Shown here: one piece after another, positions 1 to 7,216 of the stretch | How the letters are laid out: each line of letters opens with the position of its first letter | Numbering within the stretch: the first letter of the stretch is position 1 | Assembly (NCBI GenBank): GCA_964436815.1 | Contig: CAYTER010000024.1 | Span: forward strand, 1 to 31,826 | Direction: 5' to 3' | Source: UBA993 sp964436815 | Lineage (GTDB): Bacteria; Bacillota; Dethiobacteria; DTU022 | DNA length: 31,826 bases | Program-made: the position numbers and the translations under genes | The notes under the pieces: model-generated | Told to the model about the DNA's origin: nothing | What the model saw: the letters and a program-made list of their open reading frames with translations, nothing else | Database searches by the model: none

Positions 1-629
1 CCCGGATGAATCGACAGCAGCTTCATCCTCCCGCTGGATTCTTCAAAATCCATGACTGCTTTATCGGTAATAACTTTCCTGGGCCCGCCGCCTTTTAAAC
101 CCTGTTCATGGCGGAGGTTACCTTCGCTGATAAAACCGGGCGACGTATTAAATTGTACTGCTGCCTGCAGTTTGCGCTTGTCATGGCGCATAATGACGAT
201 AATACTTCCGGCGAAGGAAGCAATGTCATTACCGCCCCCGCTACCGGTAAAATGACGGATAGTTTGATCAGGATTGGCAATTAAGGTTGAATTCAGGTTT
301 CCATATTGATCTATTTCCAGCGCACCGAGAAAACCGATGTCAACTTTTCCGCGGTGTAAAATACTGCCCAGTGTACCAATAAAAGAGGTAAAATAGGTCG
401 CCTTATACCACATTCTGGGGTCAGCCATCCCCAGGGCGGGATCGACCGGTGAAGGATCGATAATCCCCTGCTCATTGATTATGCATAAACCGGGGGCATG
501 GGTATTCTTGGCCAGAAGGGCGGCAATCTGGGGTAAACCGATACCGACAACGATATTTTGGCCGTCTATTAATTCTCTAGCTCCAGCGGTAGCCATAATT
601 TCGCCTGGTGAAAAATTTAAACCCGGCAT
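1..629 (-). CDS. CoA-transferase, beta subunit (GctB-like), partial
   Basis: Second subunit of a family I CoA-transferase of the glutaconate/3-oxoacid type; it would move CoA between an acyl-CoA and a free carboxylate in the cytoplasm. I translated it by hand from an ATG at 629-627 preceded by GAGGTGA. The first 209 codons are present and the gene continues beyond the left edge of the window. The stretch I-I-N-E53-Q-G corresponds to the SENG-type loop of the family, where the glutamate forms the covalent CoA-thioester intermediate. A glycine-rich run (GSGGGND, about residue 128) is typical of the GctB fold. It starts 18 nt after the alpha subunit, so the two are co-transcribed. The substrate cannot be read from sequence; glutaconate, 3-oxoacids and other carboxylates are all possible. 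Confidence 0.88.
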   Translation of the reverse strand, partial: MPGLNFSPGEIMATAGARELIDGQNIVVGIGLPQIAALLAKNTHAPGLCIINEQGIIDPSPVDPALGMADPRMWYKATYFTSFIGTLGSILHRGKVDIGFLGALEIDQYGNLNSTLIANPDQTIRHFTGSGGGNDIASFAGSIIVIMRHDKRKLQAAVQFNTSPGFISEGNLRHEQGLKGGGPRKVITDKAVMDFEESSGRMKLLSIHP

Positions 630-647
630 CCTTAGTTCACCTCGAAA

Positions 648-1553
648 CTAATATTTTTTTAGAGAGTCCGCTTTCAGCGCAGTCATTTTTGGTAATCCGC
701 CTACCAGATCAAGATAAGCGGGGAAATCCTCCGGGCCGAAAACGTAGCGCTGCAAATATTCATCCATGCCCTGTTCGGTTCGGGCATGAGTAACATACTC
801 GGTAAGATGCTCTCGGTCATAATCATAAAAGCCATAAAGCGATGTGGGGTGGGCACTGTAAGGTTGGTGAACAACCATGGAAACAAGGCAGGCGGGAATC
901 CTGACTTCTTCAACCAGTGTCGGAGTAAGCTCTTCGGGAATAATTTCCTCGGCAATAATGACAAGATTGTCTGCTGCTTTCGCCGCATCTTCATCCCAGC
1001 GCGGCCCGTGGATAATCGCATTTCCCCGGCTGTCAGCTTTTTGCACGTTAATAAAAGCATAATCAGGCTGAAGGCTTTTCAGTAAAATCATTTTTTCCCT
1101 GCTGAAAGGACAGGTTATAACATGAGCATCAGGAATATTCTTATTTAGTAAGGTTTTTAGGATATCTGAGCCGAATAGCGATTGGATCGGGATTGAGGGA
1201 AGACCAAGTGATCCGCCAAGAAACCTCATGGCCATTGATAAACCGCTGAATTCATCAGCTTCTATAGTTCCCTGTTCGATAGCCCGGTTAATATTAGAAA
1301 GCGGCCCAAAACGATCCAGTGAGCCGCCACCATAGATGTATTTATTTACCAAACCGGCGCCAACCAGGAGATCGGCGTCCATACCACCGATGCACTGGGA
1401 CACAGTGAGTTCTTTTTTGTTTTGCCGGATTAATTCGTGCGCCACGGCAATTGCATTGCGGGCAATAGTAAAGCCGCTGAGAGTGATATGCGAGCCATCC
1501 GGAATTGCTGTCACAGCTTCACGCAATGATATTAATTTGTTTAACCCTGTCAT
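648..1553 (-). CDS. CoA-transferase, alpha subunit (GctA-like)
   Basis: Alpha subunit (301 aa) of the same CoA-transferase as the gene downstream. It is of usual length for GctA-type subunits. The N-terminal part carries the family's beta-strand and glycine pattern (IPDGSHITLSGFTIARN, about residues 18-34). The central CIGGMDADLLVGAGLV and YIYGGGSLDRFGP segments are typical of the glutaconate CoA-transferase A branch. The start is an ATG with a GGGGG ribosome binding site about 9 nt upstream. It lies 28 nt after the small Cys-rich gene and 18 nt before the beta subunit, inside a minus-strand operon that begins with the RidA-like gene. The family is clear; the substrate is unknown. Regulation by the divergent PucR-type protein is inferred from position only. 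Confidence 0.9.
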   Translation of the reverse strand: MTGLNKLISLREAVTAIPDGSHITLSGFTIARNAIAVAHELIRQNKKELTVSQCIGGMDADLLVGAGLVNKYIYGGGSLDRFGPLSNINRAIEQGTIEADEFSGLSMAMRFLGGSLGLPSIPIQSLFGSDILKTLLNKNIPDAHVITCPFSREKMILLKSLQPDYAFINVQKADSRGNAIIHGPRWDEDAAKAADNLVIIAEEIIPEELTPTLVEEVRIPACLVSMVVHQPYSAHPTSLYGFYDYDREHLTEYVTHARTEQGMDEYLQRYVFGPEDFPAYLDLVGGLPKMTALKADSLKKY

Positions 1554-1581
1554 TTTGTTTCAACCCCCTGGTATCAAATCA

Positions 1582-2028
1582 CTAGGGCAGGGTGCTTTTC
1601 ATCACACAGACAGTAGCGGTACATTGGTTGAAGTTAACTTGTACATCAACCAGCTCGCTGAATTTGCCAACCAGCTTGTCAATATAATGCATCACAATGT
1701 TGGTGCAGGGACAGTTTATTACCTTTAATCCACTTTGGATCAGCTGTTTTTCCATATTGAGGTGCATGCATTCATTAAATCTAAGGGTTAAAACGAAGTT
1801 CTGCTGATCAAAACTTGCATCACAAATTATTTCCTCATCGATCAATGCTTTAATAACATTATTTAAAGTATCATCTAATGTGGTTGCTGTTAATTTATCG
1901 CCAAAATTTTTTATAAAGTGATTCACACCGACAAGTGTTGTGCGGTATTTTGCGCCTGTTCCATGCTCTTCCCATAAAACATCGGTTAGATCTTTAATAA
2001 TGCTGTTTAGATATGCTGTATTAGTCAT
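1582..2028 (-). CDS. Small Cys-rich protein, possibly V4R-like
   Basis: I do not recognise this 148-aa protein with confidence. It has six cysteines (C69, C87, C106, C108, C136, C141). From residue 104 on, a C-P-C motif is followed by an amphipathic helix (YIDKLVGKFSELV) and then V-Q-V-N-F-N-Q-C-T-A-T-V-C. That order, cysteine, helix, beta strand, cysteine, beta strand with cysteine, resembles the C-terminal half of V4R (4-vinyl reductase) domains, which bind small hydrophobic molecules or metals in other proteins. There is no signal peptide or membrane segment. The ATG has AAGGGGTG upstream. It sits between the nitroreductase (14 nt) and the CoA-transferase (28 nt), so it probably serves the same pathway, perhaps as a binding or accessory subunit. 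The V4R link is a pattern impression only. Confidence 0.75.
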   Translation of the reverse strand: MTNTAYLNSIIKDLTDVLWEEHGTGAKYRTTLVGVNHFIKNFGDKLTATTLDDTLNNVIKALIDEEIICDASFDQQNFVLTLRFNECMHLNMEKQLIQSGLKVINCPCTNIVMHYIDKLVGKFSELVDVQVNFNQCTATVCVMKSTLP

Positions 2029-2042
2029 CTGAATCGCACCCC

Positions 2043-2720
2043 TTAGTCCTTGAAGTAGGGATTGCCGAGTTGATTCTCAAAGGTAATCTCTTTTAGTTCC
2101 AAGCGTGGTCTCGGGTTTGGCAACTGATCCATATGTCCGATCGGGATAATGCTGATTACTTTATAATCCTTTGGAACGTTGAGCAGCTCATTTACCCTTA
2201 GCTCATCACGTATGTCCGTGCAGGGTGCTATTACCCATGTTGCTCCCAGGCCAAGAGCAGAAACCATGATCAACATATTTTCAATGGCCGCAGCATTGTC
2301 AAGCTGTACGTCCCAGACATCTTTTTTACCTACAATGGCAATAACCACAGGAGCAGTTGATACAAAACGCGACACGTTTCCGCTCATCAGTTTTTGAAAA
2401 GCCGCTTTCTTTTTCTCCTCATCTTCCAATCCGGTAAATCTGCTGTGCAGCCTTTTTGAAACATATTCTCCGGTAAAGCGTCTGGCGCTGCCATCGCCTG
2501 AAATCTCGCTTAACTTTTCAATGATATCCCTGTCCCGGATGACAATAAATCGCCATCCCTGGGAGTTTTCACCAGATGGCGCCCATCTGCCCGCTTCGAG
2601 GATATATTTCAAATCCGCTTCTGAAACGGGCTTGTCATTGAAACGGCGAACACTGCGCCTTTTATAGATAACATCCATGACGAGGTCTTTCAAAGACAGA
2701 GAATTTTTATAATCTGTCAT
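2043..2720 (-). CDS. Nitroreductase-family flavoprotein
   Basis: FMN-dependent oxidoreductase of the nitroreductase fold (about 225 aa), cytoplasmic, normally a homodimer using NAD(P)H. The FMN phosphate-binding pattern Y-K-R-R-S-V-R-R-F lies near the N-terminus, followed by the family motif W-A-P-S-G-E-N-S-Q-G-W-R. The C-terminal P-I-G-H segment is also typical. Two ATGs are in frame, at 2729 and 2720. The GAGGAG ribosome binding site directly abuts the first but sits 9 nt before the second, so I chose 2720. Physiological substrates in this family vary widely (nitroaromatics, quinones, enones, semialdehydes), so none is assigned. It lies second in the minus-strand operon between the RidA-like gene and the small Cys-rich gene. 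Co-occurrence with a RidA protein recalls RutC/RutE, but the sequence is more like general nitroreductases than RutE. Confidence 0.88.
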   Translation of the reverse strand: MTDYKNSLSLKDLVMDVIYKRRSVRRFNDKPVSEADLKYILEAGRWAPSGENSQGWRFIVIRDRDIIEKLSEISGDGSARRFTGEYVSKRLHSRFTGLEDEEKKKAAFQKLMSGNVSRFVSTAPVVIAIVGKKDVWDVQLDNAAAIENMLIMVSALGLGATWVIAPCTDIRDELRVNELLNVPKDYKVISIIPIGHMDQLPNPRPRLELKEITFENQLGNPYFKD

Positions 2721-2792
2721 TATGCTCATCTCCTCAAATTCCGAACCGCAAACCTATAGTTACTGCTGTTCTATTAACCTGAACAATACTGG

Positions 2793-3266
2793 CTAAGCCT
2801 TCTCAGGGATGAAAGCTTCTGCTTCAATTTCCACTAAAGCATCAGGCGGGCAGAGGGCTACAACGGCCATGGTTGTGATAATCGGCATCTTATCGGCGTC
2901 ATAAAACATGTTGCGCACTCTTTCGACGACTGGGAAATAATTAATATCACAAAGCAAAATACGCAACAAGAACAAGTCATCCATCGTTCCACCGGCATCT
3001 TCTATAAGCCTTTTTATATTGGTAAATATATGATAAGTCTGAGCGGCAATTTTTTCTTCCCTGAAATGAGCGCCAATATTTTCATCAGCCCGCAGTTTTT
3101 TACGACCTTCTTGATCGAGATCTTTATAGCCTGTGACCATGGTTCTATCTTCAAACATTGCTACCTGACCGGCAATAAATAAAAATGGACCTATTTTTAC
3201 CATATTTGAACATGTGCTTGGATGGGATACAGCAGTTTTTGGTTTAATAATTTCCTTTTTCCACAT
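2793..3266 (-). CDS. RidA/YjgF-family protein (atypical)
   Basis: Rid-superfamily protein of 157 aa, first gene of the minus-strand operon. The fold is recognisable from G-P-F-L-F-I-A-G-Q-V (residues 26-35), the central helix region N-I-K-R-L-I-E-D-A-G, and the C-terminal V-E-I-E-A-E-A strand. It is longer than the usual 125-130 aa; the extra residues lie around 38-72, between the first strands. Deaminating RidA proteins use an arginine (R105 in E. coli) in a P-A-R-S motif to bind the carboxylate of 2-aminoacrylate. Here the matching stretch is P-I-I-T, so that arginine appears to be isoleucine (about I130). It is therefore probably not a classic enamine deaminase. The ATG is preceded by AAGGATG. 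It is divergent from the PucR-type regulator, with a 175-nt shared upstream region. Confidence 0.85.
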   Translation of the reverse strand: MWKKEIIKPKTAVSHPSTCSNMVKIGPFLFIAGQVAMFEDRTMVTGYKDLDQEGRKKLRADENIGAHFREEKIAAQTYHIFTNIKRLIEDAGGTMDDLFLLRILLCDINYFPVVERVRNMFYDADKMPIITTMAVVALCPPDALVEIEAEAFIPEKA

Positions 3267-3363
3267 CTGGATTCATCCTTTTCGTATAAATTTTAGATAA
3301 CTTATGTATAATATTATGCAATTATTCCGGTTAAGTCATCGGCAAACAATGCAAATTATCTGC

Positions 3364-3393
3364 TTGTCTTTTGTACGAATAGTACAATATAAT
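3364..3393 (+). promoter_or_regulatory. Promoter of the PucR-type gene with palindromic operator in the spacer
   Basis: TTGTCT (3364-3369) and TATAAT (3388-3393) with an 18-nt spacer form a sigma-A-type promoter facing the PucR-type gene. The spacer is almost exactly filled by the inverted repeat TTGTAC-GAATA-GTACAA (3371-3387, 6-bp perfect arms). A dimeric protein bound there would block RNA polymerase, so autorepression by the adjacent regulator or control of both divergent units is plausible. The promoter elements and palindrome are seen; the binding protein is inferred. I could not pick a convincing promoter for the minus-strand operon in the same region. Confidence 0.55.
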
Positions 3394-3441
3394 GGTTTTA
3401 TTAATGCAAACGGTGATCCAAACTTGTGAGGGTTGATTAAA

Positions 3442-4998
3442 ATGCTGCTCAGTATGTCAATGATTGCCCATCAATTAAAGCACCATAATCCGCAGTTTTA
3501 TATAAACTCAGATGATCGACCGGTATTGAAATCGCTTAAATTTTTAAAGCAGGGTCAGGTTGAGTATGAAGAAAGTTTTGTTTATCTGGCCAGTCAGGGT
3601 TATCTCCTTGATGATTTGCCGGTTGAAGGATTATTGAACATTATTTTGCCGGCGCAAAAAGACTGCATTTTACCAAAAGAAATTGAACAGCGCTGCAACC
3701 TGATCGTTCTTGACGAGACGCTGGATTCTTTGAGTATATTTGACGAAGTCCAGGAAATATTTGAAACCTATCGTGATTGGGACCATGATTTACAGGAGGC
3801 CCTGATTAAGGACAAAGGGCTTCAATATATCATTGATGCCAGTTATAAAATTTTTAACAACCCCATGTATGTGATTGACTCATCTTTCAGGACGCTGGCC
3901 TATACCAGGGACGTTAGCAGTGATGCTATCGATCATTTATGGAAGAGTATTGTTGAGGAAGGACATACGGATATTGCAACAGTCAATGCCATGAAAGAGA
4001 ATGATGCCCTAAACTGGCTCAATAACTGCTGGGAACCGGTGCTTAATTGTTCTCCGATCTTTACCCACCCGCGGATAAATGCCAATATCATGAATGGTTC
4101 AACGAAAATCGGCACCCTGATTGTTATCGGGGCTTTCAGGGAGCTGGAAAAAGCTCATTTACATCTGGCGGAATATCTGAGAGATATTTTATTCCTGGCC
4201 TTACAGCGAGATCATGTCTTTCAAAATACGAGAGGTGAAATTTACAATTACTTTTTCGCCGATCTGATCGAAGGTAAGATTACCAAGAAAAGTTTTCTTA
4301 AATACCAGCTGCAGTATCTAGATTGGTCAATTCATGATCATTACTTCATATTACAAGTCAAAATGGCCAAACATGATTTGGTGAACAACACGCTGGATTT
4401 TCTGGCTCATCAGCTCGAAAATATCAATGCGCATAGCCGCTCAATTATTTATAATGATGTGCTGGTGCTGATCATTAATTGTGGAGAATCTTCAACTCTT
4501 GATGCAAATTATCTTGATGAAGCGGAAAAATTTATCGCTGCCAATAACCTGGTCGCCGGTTTAAGCTCTTGTTGCATGGATATTCTTGAAATTCGGGATT
4601 ATTATCTTCAGGCGGCGGTTGCGATTGAGCTGGGCGAAATTGTTGACCAGGATCGCTCTTTCTATAAATACGAAGACTATGTGCTCTATCATTTAATACA
4701 CAATTCTGCCCGGAAGACTGACTTGTATAAAATCTGTCACCCGGCTGTAATGAAGTTGCTGCGGCATGATCTAGAAAATCAAAGTGATTACTATAATACT
4801 TTAAGAGCTTATATCGTCAACGATTTTAACCTGGTAAAATCAGCGAAGGTCTTGTTTATTCACCGCAATACCCTGGTCTACCGCATCAACAGAATAATGG
4901 CGCTGATTAATGTAGAATTGAATGCTGAAAATGTTAAAAACCATATTCTTCTTTCTTTTAAAATAATCGACTATATGGGCTATCCTGAAAACATTTAG
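3442..4998 (+). CDS. PucR/CdaR-family transcriptional regulator
   Basis: Transcription regulator of 518 aa. The C-terminus (about residues 450-512) is the PucR-type helix-turn-helix: LRAYIVNDFNLVKSAKVLF then IHRNTLVYRINRI, the signature of the HTH_30 domain. Residues about 285-390 fit the CdaR GGDEF-like domain that precedes it. Residues about 125-250 look like a GAF-like sensory region, and the first 125 residues resemble a PucR N-terminal domain. Family members sense small metabolites such as purine intermediates or sugar acids. A TTG is in frame at 3433, but GAGGG at 3428-3432 is correctly spaced (9 nt) for the ATG at 3442, so I use 3442. It is divergent from the RidA/nitroreductase/CoA-transferase operon and upstream of the TRAP operon, so it may control either; its inducer is unknown. 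Confidence 0.88.
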   Translation: MLLSMSMIAHQLKHHNPQFYINSDDRPVLKSLKFLKQGQVEYEESFVYLASQGYLLDDLPVEGLLNIILPAQKDCILPKEIEQRCNLIVLDETLDSLSIFDEVQEIFETYRDWDHDLQEALIKDKGLQYIIDASYKIFNNPMYVIDSSFRTLAYTRDVSSDAIDHLWKSIVEEGHTDIATVNAMKENDALNWLNNCWEPVLNCSPIFTHPRINANIMNGSTKIGTLIVIGAFRELEKAHLHLAEYLRDILFLALQRDHVFQNTRGEIYNYFFADLIEGKITKKSFLKYQLQYLDWSIHDHYFILQVKMAKHDLVNNTLDFLAHQLENINAHSRSIIYNDVLVLIINCGESSTLDANYLDEAEKFIAANNLVAGLSSCCMDILEIRDYYLQAAVAIELGEIVDQDRSFYKYEDYVLYHLIHNSARKTDLYKICHPAVMKLLRHDLENQSDYYNTLRAYIVNDFNLVKSAKVLFIHRNTLVYRINRIMALINVELNAENVKNHILLSFKIIDYMGYPENI

Positions 4999-5039
4999 AA
5001 CAAATTCCAGTTTATAGTGGAGGTAAATTGTTACGCACC

Positions 5040-5064
5040 CCTGTATTTCATATTGAAATACAGG
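5040..5064. repeat. 25-nt palindrome, candidate enhancer site
   Basis: Perfect inverted repeat with 11-bp arms (C-CTGTATTTCA / TGAAATACAG-G) around TAT. No T-run follows on either strand, so an intrinsic terminator is unlikely. It lies about 175 nt upstream of the -24 element of the sigma-54 promoter, the usual distance for an enhancer-binding activator site. Hairpin formation in the mRNA of the preceding gene is the alternative. Confidence 0.55.
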
Positions 5065-5238
5065 AAGGTCTATATGTTTCATTTAGAAATCATAAAATTA
5101 TTCATGCCTGTAGTCATGTGCCGGTTCTTAGCAGCTATTTAATTTTATTTTTTACCGATGGTCTCAGAAAAAAATGCCTATTCAGGGGTGTCTGAAAAAC
5201 CTTTGAAATTGCTGTACTGTTTTGAAAGTATCTTTTAG

Positions 5239-5254
5239 TGGCATGAAAATTGCG
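5239..5254 (+). promoter_or_regulatory. Sigma-54 (-24/-12) promoter for the TRAP operon
   Basis: The sequence TGGCATG-AAAA-TTGCG matches the RpoN consensus TGGCACG-N4-TTGCW at nearly all positions. GG at 5240-5241 and GC at 5252-5253 are separated by exactly 10 nt. Transcription would begin near 5265, about 35 nt before the GTG start of dctQ. Such promoters need an ATP-hydrolysing enhancer-binding activator, so the TRAP operon should be inducible. Confidence 0.75.
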
Positions 5255-5299
5255 TGTTTATTTATGACAAGCTACAGAAAAAAAGAGGAGGGTAAGACG

Positions 5300-5806
5300 G
5301 TGCGTAATGTCTTGCTGGCGATCAACCGCTATTTTCATTATATCAGCTGCATATTTTTAATGGCTTTGATGACTATAACTGTAGTTGATATAGTCGGGCG
5401 GGCGTTATTTACATTTCGTCTGCGTGGTATCTACGAGCTTACAGGCATATTTTTACTGATCGTTGTCTATTTTTCCTTTGGCAAGGCTGAAAGCAACAAA
5501 GACAATGTGGTCATTGATTTTTTTAGCAAAGTCTACTTTAGGTTTATACCCCCAATTATGCAGAAAGCAGTGCTGGTTCTAAAACAGTTGATTTACCTGG
5601 CTATTGTCGGCGTCATGGCCTGGCGAATTCTGGTTTACGGAATTTACATGATGGGTACAGGGGCAATGACCGCCAGCCTGAATATACCAAACTGGCCAGT
5701 GATTCTGTTAACTTTCGTGGCGATAATTGGTTTTATTTTGGTTCTGATTTCAGACCTATTCTATCCGCAGCCTGAAGGAGGAGAAATTAAAATTGACGCC
5801 GATTGA
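5300..5806 (+). CDS. dctQ: TRAP transporter small permease (DctQ family)
   Basis: Small membrane subunit (168 aa) of a tripartite ATP-independent periplasmic-type transporter, which uses an ion gradient to import carboxylates or similar solutes. Four hydrophobic segments fit the DctQ topology (about residues 9-36, 44-66, 88-115 and 127-153). The usual R-G-I-Y-E-L-T/F-G-K-A-E-S pattern follows the second segment. The frame is open further upstream, but the GTG at 5300 has a strong GAGGAGGG at 5285-5292. Any start before about 5265 would lie upstream of the transcription start predicted from the sigma-54 promoter. The gene overlaps dctM by 14 nt, implying translational coupling. The substrate is not deducible; nearby CoA-transferase and succinyl-CoA/methylmalonyl-CoA genes suggest an organic acid. 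Confidence 0.9.
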   Translation: MRNVLLAINRYFHYISCIFLMALMTITVVDIVGRALFTFRLRGIYELTGIFLLIVVYFSFGKAESNKDNVVIDFFSKVYFRFIPPIMQKAVLVLKQLIYLAIVGVMAWRILVYGIYMMGTGAMTASLNIPNWPVILLTFVAIIGFILVLISDLFYPQPEGGEIKIDAD

Positions 5807-7100
5807 GATAGGTATATTGGGTATAGTACTCCTTTTTGTTTTACTGGCCTTGAGGCTGCCTGTCGGTATCTCCATGGTTATCGTGGCGCTGGTTGGCAAT
5901 ACAATGCTGACCAACATTAACGCTGCTCTTAATAAATTTGGCAGTGATGCCAGTATTCTAATCAGCAGTTATTCTTTAAGCGTCATCCCGCTCTTTGTAT
6001 TAATGGGTCTGTTCTTATCCAAAGCGCGAGTGGCAGCTGATTTGTACGATGCGATGAGCGATATATTTCATAGATTCCGGGGCAGCATGGCCATTGCCAC
6101 TTTAGGCGCAGCCGCCGCTTTTGGCGCCGTCTGCGGTTCTGCGACTGCAGCCGCTTCCACTATGGGTTCGGTAGCTGTGCCGGAAATGACCAAGCATAAT
6201 TATAATACCGGTTTTGCCGCCAGTGTAGCGGCGGTAGGGGCAACACTTGGTATTCTGATCCCGCCCAGCACTACCCTGATTCTATACGGAGTTCTTACAG
6301 AAGAGTCGATCGGCCGGGTGCTGATCGCAGGGTTTCTGCCTGGAATTATGCTGACGGTTATGCTTATGATCACAACCTATATTGTTCTGCTCTATAAACC
6401 ACAACTTGGTCCGCCTGTGACAGAGAAAGTTGAAAGATCTGCCCATACCTGGCGAAAAATCGCCCATGTCTGGCCTATTCCGGTAATATTTTTAATTAGC
6501 ATCGGTGGAATTTATGCCGGCTATTTTACACCGACAGAAGCCGGTGCAGCCGGAGCATTCATGGCCTTTATCCTTGCCGTGGTTACCCGCAGGCTAAAGT
6601 GGGCAAATTTTATCGATGCGCTGAGCTCTTCGGCCAGCATTACAGCCATGGTTTTTATGATTATTTTAGGGGGAAAGCTTTTCGGTACATTTCTCACCAG
6701 GAGCCGGATTCCATATGTTTTATCTGACTATATTCAGACATTGGATGTTAGCCCTTTTATGATTATCATGCTCATCCTGCTGATCTATACGGTGATGGGT
6801 TTCTTTATGGATGAGCTGGCAACCCTGGTTATTATGACACCGATTATGTACCCGATAGTTCTATCGCTTGGTTACGATCCGATTTGGTTTGGGGTATTGA
6901 CAACCATGATGCTGCTTTCCGGTCTGCTGACCCCGCCGGTGGGAGTGGTAAGTCTGGTTGTTTCTTCTGTGACAAAAATACCGTCGGAACAGGTTTTCAG
7001 GTACCAGATTCCATTTTGGATTACCCTTGTAATCGGGGCTGTGCTGGTAACCGCATTTCCACAGATTGTTCTGTTCCTGCCGAACCTGATGTTTAGGTAG
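5793..7100 (+). CDS. dctM: TRAP transporter large permease (DctM family)
   Basis: Large membrane subunit (435 aa, usual length about 425-440) forming the transport path of the TRAP system. It has roughly a dozen hydrophobic segments. The DctM hallmarks are visible: L-R-L-P-V-G near the N-terminus, the P-L-F-V-L-M-G-L-F segment, G-A-V-C-G-S-A-T-A-A-A-S-T-M-G near residue 110, and I-P-P-S-T near residue 155. The start is a TTG at 5793 with GGAGGAG upstream, inside the end of dctQ. It is followed by 116 nt before the binding protein gene, more than is usual within a TRAP operon, but no terminator is seen there. Its family is certain; its substrate is not. Confidence 0.93.
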   Translation: MTPIEIGILGIVLLFVLLALRLPVGISMVIVALVGNTMLTNINAALNKFGSDASILISSYSLSVIPLFVLMGLFLSKARVAADLYDAMSDIFHRFRGSMAIATLGAAAAFGAVCGSATAAASTMGSVAVPEMTKHNYNTGFAASVAAVGATLGILIPPSTTLILYGVLTEESIGRVLIAGFLPGIMLTVMLMITTYIVLLYKPQLGPPVTEKVERSAHTWRKIAHVWPIPVIFLISIGGIYAGYFTPTEAGAAGAFMAFILAVVTRRLKWANFIDALSSSASITAMVFMIILGGKLFGTFLTRSRIPYVLSDYIQTLDVSPFMIIMLILLIYTVMGFFMDELATLVIMTPIMYPIVLSLGYDPIWFGVLTTMMLLSGLLTPPVGVVSLVVSSVTKIPSEQVFRYQIPFWITLVIGAVLVTAFPQIVLFLPNLMFR

Positions 7101-7216
7101 TGAAATTGATAGTTATTCTTATGAGGGGGGTGGTGGTCATGCGTTTTAATTGATTGCTTTATTGTTTTGGCATACTAGTGTGGGGTCTATCATATTATAA
7201 CATTGGAGGGTTTTAG

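Larger units (their letters stand above)
4999..5299. other. Intergenic region before the TRAP operon
   Basis: About 300 nt separate the PucR-type gene from dctQ. The region holds a long palindrome (5040-5064) and a sigma-54 promoter (5239-5254), listed separately. A TTG at 5028 with GGAGG 4 nt upstream opens a 55-codon frame to 5195, but its product looks like nothing I know and I do not call it a gene. No clear intrinsic terminator with a T-run follows the regulator gene. Confidence 0.6.

Noticed and set aside
5222..5299. Longer N-terminus for dctQ from 5222
   Set aside because: These codons span the sigma-54 promoter and precede its predicted transcription start. The GTG at 5300 has a strong ribosome binding site and gives the normal family length.
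7101..7216. Second sigma-54 promoter before dctP (around TTGGCATACTAGTGTGGGG)
   Set aside because: It has the GG but not the GC at the required 10-nt distance.
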